Shown here one piece after another: positions 54,706 to 64,000 of a stretch of DNA of 64,000 nucleotides (position 1 is its first letter; each line of letters starts with the position of its first letter). The DNA is from Amyelois transitella. Its lineage: Eukaryota; Arthropoda; Insecta; Lepidoptera; Pyralidae. Under the pieces are notes generated by a model. It did not search any database and was not told the origin of the DNA. It worked only from the letters and a program-made list of their open reading frames with translations. The stretch covers positions 7,956,001 to 8,020,000 of the forward strand of contig NC_083517.1 of NCBI RefSeq assembly GCF_032362555.1. Direction: 5' to 3'. The translations under genes and the position numbers were made by a program.

Positions 54706-57699
54706 GTATGTTTTCCGCTATAAAGAAAAGAAACATAATTATGTCTCATAACTTAATCAATTTCAGAGTAATGGTCGAATAAAAAAACCCACTGACGCAT
54801 ACATGCTATGAATACTGAAAACATTACACTCCACTTTAGGGCCTATGTAGGAAAAAATATGTCAAATAAACTTCCTTATCTTACTAGTGTGAAAAGAAAA
54901 CCTAATAAATCGTTATTCGTAATTAATTACGGTTCATTTGGTATAGCCTTAAAAAGTTAGAACAAAAAAGTTTGGTAGGTATAAGGAAACAGTTGATACG
55001 ATAGACAAGTTTTTTAACTGAATCTGTAAGAGAATATTCCTTGACGCACTTCGTTCATTGTGTATACGCGCCCATTGCGGCTTTGCTCGCCTGAAAATTG
55101 TTGCTTATGTGTTTACTTAATGTATATTCTTAGCCATTAGTTAGGTTAGAAACACAAGTCTCGAACTTATTTCGAGGCTAAGTCAATCTGTGTAATTTTC
55201 ACAAAAATATGGTAGTGTCTTTACAAAAAAATTGTGAATGATATTGGACATTGCGATTTTGTTTTGATGTTAAAATAAGAATGATCATCTTTACCGAGGG
55301 TACGAATTTGCGATGTTGATGCAAGTTCCTAAACTGGCTCACATTAAAACGTAATCATCTCTATACAGGCCCGTCACGTTAAAAACTCGTAGTGATGTTT
55401 ATTTTTTACTCATCGCTTTTTGCCGGCCAGTATTAGGGATGCGCGTATGATAAAGGTTACCATTGACCTTTATGGTGCGTGGTCATGGCAGCACAGCAGA
55501 GGGCAAGGTGAACCAAACAGATTCAGTAGCGGGTCGGTTGCGCTGAGCAACACTCGTCCACCGTGCGCCATGATGGAGGCTGCTGCGTGAAAACTACGCG
55601 TACGGAAAATACGTAGAACTGAATGAAACTCTTGTGTAATGTTGATATAAAAAAAATAATTAAATCATTCATGTAAGGAGAAGTGCAATAAGACTAAAGA
55701 TGAAAACATTTTATAGGAAACAGTGAATTGACATTGCAAAAACTTTTTGGATGTTTTTTAATGGATTTTGTGTAAGTATAAAAAAGAGTAAGCTTAAAGG
55801 TATATCTAATGTTTATGGATCATGTAGTCAGTATCAAATAAACAAGTTAAACTTGCTTCAACATAAACTTTAACTTACCTAACTGAAAAAAACAAAAAAA
55901 TAATAAAATATTACAACAAATATTTAATTATTGATTAGTAGAGATGGTTACAAATATTATTTAAAATTAATTTACCGACTTTCGTTTAAACACACGTTCC
56001 AAAAATGTCAAGAATTTAACTAATAAGTCGCAGCCGCCCGCAGTTTCGCTGTACCATTAGTTTTATTCTGCAATCTATATAAATAAAGTTTCGGTCAAAT
56101 CTATTCAGTAGTTTTTGCGTGAAAGAGAAACAAATATAAACATGATATTGAAGTATAATTATTAGGTATAAGGGAAAAGGAAGGATTTAAAGGAAAAAAA
56201 TATCACAACCGATTTCTAAAAGCTCACATATAATCATTTAGTTAGCTGCTATTTTTATTCCTAATTTTTAATGTCTCAGATTGTTAATCATAGAGTTTAA
56301 TTACAGTAAAGGTTATTTCGATAGTTGACATGTGGTAAATGTATGTATTGATTTGTTTCAACGTTCTTCGCAAAGTTTTCGCCCTTTTGGTTATATTACT
56401 ATACCAAGTGTTTAATTAACGGAAAATTCCTTCAACGAAAAAAGCAACCAACACGATGTGTCGATATTGATTGACGTACCATAATCATTTTTAAATCATA
56501 CTTCTTTGGTTTGTAGTCATTTTTGTATACGGATTCCCCTCATTCTTTGTTTACCATTTGGTATTCGTAAACAAATGGAATACTTAATATTTTTCCTTGA
56601 ACCCTGTAACCGAATAAACTCGGGTGATGATGTGTATGGTTCGTAATTCCTAGATTTATATGAGGGAGATTTGCATAACTTTGAGAAAACAATCTCTTAA
56701 TTTTTTTATCATTCGATCCAAAACACCAAAAAATTGTAGTTTGATATTTTCTAAAAAAACAACAACAATTTTTTACCACCCTTAGGTTGGACCATTTAGT
56801 TAACTGATGGTATAAATTTAAAAACCAATTTACTTGCCATTACAAAATTGAGTGTTAACTCACTTTTGAAGAATTAATTAGACCCCGTTTGGACTAACTA
56901 GGACTTTATTTCGTGTTTTCAAAATCTCAAATCCTGGTACTTTATTACCACCCGTAAGAATTTGGAGGAATCTGTTCTTAGTGTTTGTCTATCCTTCTAT
57001 ATCCTTTATCTATGCCAAAATTTTTGATGTCTTTGCCCAGTAGTTTGGACTGTGCCTTGTCTCTTGGGCCCTCACTTCGGAACTGAAGAGTATTATCATA
57101 GTATTATACAAGTTCATTGATTACAAACCTTGAACGGGTGTATGGGATAAAGATGCGGATTTTAGCATTGTTATAATATTGACGCATTTCTACATCGAAT
57201 TCAAACCAACAGAAAATATCAGTTATCATATCAGATTCCTACACTTATGCACGAACACTTATCGATCAATCCTAATCACATAAATCAACAATACACTATA
57301 TTTTAGTAAAATAACGCAATTCGACTTCACCAAAGATGACGCAATGGCGTTTCCGCCAATAACTCGCAAATCGACTTCAATGATATCGAATATCTCCCAC
57401 CGAGATGCAAATTGATTTTAAAAATAATTTCTTTTTTGCGAAAAAGCAACTAATATATGTTTATTAGTAAGTACCTATATGTGCATAAGTATAGCTCATG
57501 CAGTGTTGTACAATTAGATTCTAAAAATAATTAATCATTTTTGGAAAACGCAATTTAAGCATTAAGGATTTAAATAAATCAATTAGTCTTTTGCCTTTGA
57601 CACAATTTGGAAAAAGCGACCTTACATAATACAGTGAATACTTTATCGTATTGCGCATATCAACACAAAAAGGAAAGATTTATTGAATTTTTATTGCAC
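54706..57699. other. Gene-poor intergenic DNA
   Basis: No gene recognised. The segment AACACAAGTCTCGAACTTA to TCAATCTGTGTAATTT (55147-55197) recurs, diverged, at 63423-63472 and is a small dispersed repeat. A GC-richer island of about 200 bp at 55390-55600 has no coding or repeat signature. Confidence 0.4.
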
Positions 57700-57885
57700 C
57701 CGTACCAAAAGGTTTTACCCGCAGCTTCGCCCGCGTCTTTCGCAAATTTCACGTGAACTACCTTTAGTCTGAGATTACAGTATCTGATGTCTTTTTCCAG
57801 TCTCTTGATTATATATATAAGAAAAATTTTAAAAATGGTTGGAATCAATCATATAAACTCACTTTCGCATTTATAATATTATTCG
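57700..57885 (-). mobile_element. Helitron-like remnant, reversed
   Basis: CCCGCAGCTTCGCCCGCGTC at the left and ACTCACTTTCGCATTTATAA followed by TATTATT at the right are the reversed ends of a Helitron-type element. The CTAG end is eroded. Confidence 0.5.
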
Positions 57886-58377
57886 GAATATTACTGAATC
57901 AGTATAAAAAAACTTGATAGAGTATATTTATCTCCGTTCGCTTTTTATATAACCCGAAAAAAAAAGGGATCTGACCAGTTAGAGTACATACATACTTTAT
58001 CGTATGAAGAAAAACTATGTACTTACAGAAAATGCGATGGTCAGTTTTCATTGTTCTGGACTGTACGTGAATCTCCTTTATTTGAAGTGAGTGTACTCAC
58101 TAAATCAGATTTACGTCTTAATCTTGTATATCATGTGTTATGTCTGTAGAGACCGTAGACCCGGCTTTTCATGAGATGTTATCTCTTAGGTACGTTTATT
58201 TCAGAAACGTATTTTACCCAAACATTGAAAAGCAGACATATATCTTAAACTATCGATGATTTGCCAATTTAGATAATGGAAAAGGGTTTAACCTTTACAT
58301 GGAGACGGATAGGATGTAGGTACAGGTATTATAAAAGTTTTATATTAAAGATTTGCTTTTATTCATAACTTCTTCCT

Positions 58378-58460
58378 GGCTTTAGTCACGGTTGCATCCT
58401 CACCACTCTGGAGAGGAGCCCGAGGTATGCCTTTGATCATGGATCCTGGATTGGCTTTTA
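58378..58460 (+). mobile_element. Dispersed repeat family B fragment
   Basis: GGCTTTAGTCACGGTTGCAT, CACCACTCTGGAGAGGAGCC, TATGCCTTTGATCATGGATC. This is the best-preserved 5' part of family B here. Confidence 0.7.
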
Positions 58461-58768
58461 TTCATAACCGTTGAAGGGTATTAGTTTGGAAATTAAAATA
58501 TTTTTTTCAGAATAACTTAATTTAATTCAATTGAAGACTTCTTTAGGTAGGTACTAAGCAAAGACTAGGCAATAAGTATTAAATGTGTCGGGTTATGACT
58601 GAAGACAACATAATCTTAGGAGTTTTTGATGCAATAGTTATTGTTTGTGTTTTGGTCCTTTGATCGTCTTCTGCGACATCAAAAAGAATAACTATGAAAG
58701 TTCTATACTATTCACTCAGCTATCACTCTCATACATATCAAAACCGAAACTTTATGATTTACAGGATA

Positions 58769-59037
58769 CATACACACATACATACATATGGTCACGTTTA
58801 TATTCCCTTGCGGGGTAGATAGAGCCAACAGTCTTGAAAAGACTGATAGGCCACGCTCAGCTATTTGGCTTAATGATAGAATTGAGATTCAAATAGTGAC
58901 AAGTTGCTAGCCCGTCGCCTAAAAAAGAATCCCAAGTTTGTAAGCCTATCCCTTAGTCGCCTTTTACGACATCCACGGGAAAGAGATGGAGTGGTCCTAT
59001 TCTTTTTTGTATTGGTGCCGGGAACCACACGGCATGC
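58769..59037 (-). mobile_element. SINE-like family A with 11-bp target duplication
   Basis: Full reversed copy between TTTACAGGATA at 58758-58768 and 59038-59048. Tail of ACAC/ATAC repeats and CATATGGTCACG at the left; head CCGGGAACCACACGGCATGC at the right. The exact target duplication indicates a relatively recent insertion. Confidence 0.94.
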
Positions 59038-59529
59038 TTTACAGGATAGAAAGAGTGAAAAGTCACAAGACCCATAGGCCACGTTAAAATAAATGGCTTC
59101 TAAAATAAGGGAATCTCATGTTTACTTAACTTTAATTTTAACAATCTGAGCTGGAAGAAAAGAAGTGGAAGAGAAGAAGCGGGAACCCACTAGTTGGCTC
59201 ATGGTTCAACAAAAAAAACTTACTCATACTTCCGCATTTTATATCTAGCTACGCGAGAACTTTTTATAATACGAGAATAATGACGTAGGTATGGATATAT
59301 GATTTATCCAGAACAGTCCTGATTTTACTTACCACAGTATACAGCTCTCAATAGTGCCACAATTTAGCTATTTAACTAGAAGAAGATAGATCTTCCGTTC
59401 TTTAGCTGTCGTTTTTATATTCAACCAATTCGTTGTAATCGAATACTTACATTCATCGAATTTTTTGCCCTTTAAAATTGTTTCCCAATCCCAAGGCAAC
59501 AGTTTATTGCCAATAAAATGGGCAATCAT

Positions 59530-59740
59530 TATAAAACCAGATCACTTTTTTGAAACCGCACAATGCTACTAGTATTTCCTATATTGTCGCTTTTACTTTC
59601 AAAAAGGTAATTAAAAAAATATTGTTAATTTTAAATGTAGTGTTTAATGTGTAAAATAATTTTTATTTTATTACTTATATTATATTTTCATCAGTGTGAC
59701 GCCGATTGTCTTCTTCCACGCTGGTACGCGAAAAATATAA
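59530..59740 (+). CDS. Possible tiny secreted-peptide gene
   Basis: TATAAAA (59530-59536) lies 33 bp before an ATG (59563) opening MLLVFPILSLLLSK, a signal-peptide-like sequence. A donor AG|GTAATT at 59606 and an acceptor TTCATCAG at 59694 would join to SVTPIVFFHAGTRKI and a TAA (59738-59740), 31 aa total. The ATG sits about where transcription should begin, which argues against it. Very speculative. Confidence 0.12.
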
Positions 59741-61640
59741 ATAATAAACTAATAAATATTAACCAAGAAAAAAATAAAAGTAACGAATGTAATAGAATTG
59801 TGTCCTAGTGCACCAATATAACTGCGCACGTGACTATTTATGATTTGAAAAAACCGAGTTTATTCATGAGTAAGTTTTTCAAAAGGCCAGAGTTTTATTC
59901 AGTTGAAATTGACGTGGGCCGTTCCAAGTCGTTAATTTTGAATAAAAGCTCAAAAATGGTCACACCTCTTTCAAAAAATATTCTCGCAACTGTCTCACTT
60001 TAACCACGTACTAAGATTAAGCGTTCTGACCATAGAAACGTAAGGTTACCATAGGAATCGTAATGTAAGGTTATTTCGATCTCAATTGTTCTTACGTATT
60101 GCGGGTGTTACGCAATTATGTATCATATCTGCGATAAAGGTAGTTTTAAAAAACATAAATTGGCACGCAAAAAATCTGATAATTTGCAGTCGAAATTGTT
60201 CGGGTTTTCCAAGGACAAGTTTTGGCCACGGGACTTCCATCAGCTCTCGAACCGGCTTGCCGATTTAATAGCGAATAAGCGTGGGTTATTAACATTCCTT
60301 GGTAAATTTGCATACTTATTGATGCTGCGGCGGGTGCACCGAATCTATCGAATTGTTTCTCTGTTAGAACGACACTATTATACAAATAGATAAAATTATC
60401 TTAGACGAAGTCTCTCAAACTGCCACAGTTTAACATCCGTAACGTATGCTTCTCTTTATCTACTCGGTTTTTATGAGTCTGGTAAGACACAAAATTCAAA
60501 ATTTTTATTAATTACTATAGGATACTATATATCGCTTAATAATTGTCAAAACGTATGGTTTAACAACATTGGTTGACGTCAAATAAATTACTTAAAAACT
60601 AAGTTTACTGCCGCTTCCAAGGCGTCAGTGCAGAAGAAGCGGTAACAAACTGCACTGCAGTATTTTATTCACACAACTGAACTGTGTGGCTGTAGCATCT
60701 CGTTTCTTCTCATCCTTAGAAAATTCTTGTATTGAATCTTTTGGTAAAGTTCGCCCATTTCCATTCATGAACAAGTTTTCTCTTGAAAGATAAAGGTAGA
60801 TGCGAGAGCGAGTAAAGAGATATGAAAAGTTTTTTCTACATAAAACGAGCACCAGGCTGACTACCTCTTCTATATGTTTATTGTAATAAAAACTCGTCGT
60901 TCATCACAGCATAATCGCGGACTCCTACTGCCTGGTGTAGCTATATTCCTCCCTTTGAGCTTGAAACCAGCTTGAAGTCAAACCAAGAATAGTTTGACGC
61001 CTGGTCGGATCGTATATTCTTTTTCAAAGGAACTATTATTTTATATGTGTCACTTATGTTATTAACGTATCTTTCACATTGGAAGGTAATATTAGCGTAG
61101 CTCTTTGAAAACAAAGTAATGTAACTTAATTGAACAAAGGAATGTTTGCATGACACGAAATAAAGTTTGTTTCGCAACAACTCTAGAATCAGCATAATTA
61201 TTAGACGCGTTGAACATAATCCCAGAATAACATTAAATTATAAAGTTTGTATCAATACTTCCATATGTATAATTGAGAAAATATTTTTTATATATACAAT
61301 ACGATGAATAAATGAGCAATGCAGTAAAACTTTACATATAAATCAAAGCTGAATGTATTAATGTTGTCGCTCAAGCTGTTACTGAAGGCATAAAATCGAA
61401 AACTTAAATCTTTTACTTATTTTTGTCACTGCATTGGAAACATGTAGTCTCTGCCTACCACGTATGTGTCTGCCTTTGCATTGGAAGCTTACTCATATAT
61501 ATAATATAAGTAACAATATCAGCTTGTTAAGAGCGAAGCTTCCTGACATAGGTTTTATAACTTGAACATGGGAAGAGTAGCATTATCAAATTAATTTACA
61601 ACTTTTATTTACATTGTTCCTAATCATAGATTATAATCAT
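59741..61640. other. Gene-poor DNA with one protein-like open frame
   Basis: A 91-codon plus-strand frame at 60118-60393 (MYHICDKGSFKKHKLARKK..., basic, ending LLERHYYTNR) has plausible composition but no recognised family, no clear splice context and no repeat match. Not called as a gene. The remainder is AT-rich with no features. Confidence 0.35.
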
Positions 61641-61648
61641 CTTAATTA

Positions 61649-61810
61649 CGGTCCCGGTCGCATCCTCTTCTCAAGGAGGAGCCCAAGGTCCGTCTAAAAC
61701 CACGATCCTGGAATAGGTAGGACAGAAAACTAGGGACTAGTTGGATAGACGTCTTTGTATTAGGCGACTCCCGTCAGACCTCTGCAACCTTGCAGGGGAA
61801 CTTTTCCTAT
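61649..61810 (+). mobile_element. Dispersed repeat family B, near full length
   Basis: TCGCATCCTC, CTCAAGGAGGAGCCCAAGGT, ACCACGATCCTGG, then GGCGACTCCCGTCAGACCTC and GCAACCTTGCAGGGG. It contains both halves seen separately elsewhere. Confidence 0.65.
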
Positions 61811-62357
61811 TAGATCATTTTTCCACAAGTCGCCTGAATTTGAAGATTTCCCCCACGATTTCTTACGTTACCGCAAGAAGATTTAATTACATATTTTAAC
61901 AAATTTTATGGTATATCTACGTCTATACAATGATAACTAGGAAATATCCGTCATTATGTTTACGAGTAGATTACAACTGGCACAAACAACAAAATAGTTA
62001 AGATTGTATTAATTTTCGGCGGTCTGACGATGCGAACCGGTTACAATACATGACCATTCAACATGAATAGCCTTGTTCAAGTTCATTTCGAAATAATTAC
62101 TTGTCAGAAACATGAGGAATGTCAGTAAATATGTACAATTATTATGTATGTACATATTATCAAGTATATCTTTACGGAATGAACAGAGCCCCAAAGTGCT
62201 TTAGAGTAGAAAATAACTAGTTTCAGACAAATAGAATGAGTAGTAAGTAAGAAAATAATGAACTTATCACAGGTAATAAATTAATAAAAGTATATCACAT
62301 TCGTGAATAAATTAATAAAAGTTTTATTTATTTCTAATAAAAATAAAATATATTTTC

Positions 62358-62500
62358 ATGCGATGGGCCAGCAACCTCACTACTTGAACTCTATTCCATC
62401 TTTATGCCGTACCTACAGTTGAACGTCGCTTTTTATTCTTTGCGAAACTGTTGGCTTTGTCTGCTCCGTAAGGGATGCAGACGTTATTCTATATATGTAA
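62358..62500 (+). mobile_element. SINE-like family A fragment
   Basis: GCGATGGGCCAGCAACCTC, ACTGTTGGCTTTGTCTGC, CCGTAAGGGATGCAGACG. Diverged 3' half. Confidence 0.65.
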
Positions 62501-64000
62501 ATATTTGTATTCATAAACAAAAATGAAAATAGCAGCAAGTAATGCAGCGCTACCGATTATAAAAAGAAAAACATTTGTCAAAGAACATTTTAAAAGCTTT
62601 TCCACGCTTAATTTTTCCTCGACATTGATTTGTCACTTACATGCAGCCCTCATGCTTTGTTTGAACCCAATAGCCGAGAATGCAGGGAATACGCGACATA
62701 GATAGAAACCAATTGAATTATTCCACTTTGCCCCATTATGCCATTGTGGAGAGGAACGATTATTAAATTAAAATATTTTTCGTATGTAAATGTTCTTATC
62801 GGAGTAAAATATTAAGTATCGAGTCATTCGGTTTCGTGTTCGCTGTTGCGTACTTTAGCCGTAATGCTTCAGAGCCCGCGGTTCGCGTTTCGGCACTTCT
62901 TACCGCCTTCGGTACAGAATACAGAGATTACTGATATACCTATACATTTCTGTATTCTGTGGTTTTTGGCATACAAGGTTCGCATAATTATCTTTTTCTG
63001 GCGAAGCTATTGCAGGGTTTCTTTAGGTTTGATTCCCATCTTTCTGTATCTGGGGTTTCCGCAACATGTGAAATTGAGATTCTTGTATTTTTTAGACAAT
63101 GGTTTAACAACCTGTCACGATCTGAATCTAAGTTCCTGCTAACCATGGCCTCAGAATCTTTTTGAAACTATTGGCTGTGTCGAAGTATAAATACATGTTA
63201 TAAGTATGAATGTCCAGTCAAGTAAACTCTCTTTGTTATAATAAAAAATCTGTGGACATATTTTTCCACGTCACGGATATGAAGACTGTTGGAATTCTTC
63301 ATATGGTTTCTAAGATACACCATACATTGAGGGCAGCAATAAAATACAGGTAATCCATATTTTTAAATAATACTATACAAATAATAATCTGATAATATCT
63401 AAATAGTTGACGTAGTATCTCCTAACACAGTAAGTTTTAAACTTACTTCGAAACTAACTCAATCTGTGTAATTTGTGTATTTATTTAATGGCTCTGAAAA
63501 TGATTACTATTTGATAGTTTTCCAATGACCTGCATAACACTTATAAGTAATGCAATTGTGCTGGCTAAATGATTAATAGTTAATGTATCTTTTATAGAGT
63601 CGTCATGAAAACAAAGCGCAATCACTTTGTTTTACGACTCCACCTCTGTAGCCTGTTGTAGACAAGTTATGTATGTAACGTGGATATAAACACAATATAA
63701 TTTACACTATAGGTGTAACTAAAAAGAATTTATCTCTCTCGTTTGAACGGAATTGGGACTAGTCACTAGTCCTTATCATTCCGGAGAGGAGCCCGGAAAT
63801 CACCTGTGACCACGATCCTGCGGATGTGGCAACATTGTAGGTATATAGAAAAGAAACAATTATATGTATCTAATTATTTACTAGATTTTTTTGTAGATTC
63901 CTTTTTTTTCATGTTAGGGGCAAATGGTAGTAGTAGTAAGTAAGCAATAATTAACCGATTCCTTGGATGAATAAAGTTACTACGTTTTTGGGGTTCATAC
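62501..64000. other. Gene-poor window end
   Basis: No gene recognised. Contains a degraded family A piece (about 63085-63180), the small dispersed repeat at 63423-63472, and a family B fragment (GGAGAGGAGCCCGG..CACGATCCTG, about 63760-63830). Confidence 0.4.

Noticed and set aside
63601-63645. AAAACAAAG hairpin with ACGAC flanks
   Set aside because: Short stem in AT-rich sequence; expected by chance and without supporting context.

Overview
This window reads as nuclear DNA from a lepidopteran insect (moth or butterfly). The protein-coding genes are intron-containing and clearly animal. The intergenic DNA is AT-rich and full of repeat types typical of Lepidoptera: Helitrons ending in CTAG after a (G)CGGACGAAGT-type hairpin, one abundant SINE-like family with an ATGT-repeat tail, and 5'-truncated LINE ends. 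No species can be assigned from the sequence alone.

Layout. The first 43 kb holds eight recognisable genes in a mostly alternating arrangement: RnrL (ribonucleotide reductase large subunit, -, 313-4861); a NIPA-type magnesium transporter (+, 7794-9395); an RNF26-like membrane RING ligase (-, 10101-11075); barrier-to-autointegration factor (+, 12804-13917); syntaxin 5 (-, 15069-16746); PRPF40, a U1 snRNP-associated splicing factor (+, 19007-27098); WASHC4/SWIP of the WASH complex (-, 28662-32764); and WDPCP/fritz, a planar cell polarity effector (-, 33429-43042). Exon structures were built by hand from GT/AG sites, phase continuity and similarity to remembered family members. All eight models are complete and phase-consistent. 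From 43 kb to 64 kb I found no convincing gene; it is repeat-rich intergenic (or very long intronic) DNA.

Functionally these are housekeeping genes that are simply neighbours: dNDP synthesis, Mg2+ transport, ER/Golgi/endosome trafficking (syntaxin 5, SWIP, RNF26-like), chromatin/nuclear envelope (BAF), splicing (PRPF40) and cell polarity (WDPCP). Nothing suggests a shared pathway or operon-like regulation.

The most unusual signals are these. (1) The 3' end of PRPF40 is tandemly triplicated. The reading frame continues 51 codons past the TGA, and copies 1 and 3 differ mostly at synonymous third positions. (2) A 1.4-kb TTAA-flanked piggyBac-like element abuts a WDPCP splice donor and carries five copies of a palindrome near GTCTGATATATCAGAC. 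(3) A 1.48-kb hAT-type element has 8-bp target duplications and GCCGAA arrays, with SINE insertions nested inside. (4) WDPCP has two possible C-termini. (5) The abundant SINE and a LINE family share their 3' tails. I did not find a new multi-gene system.
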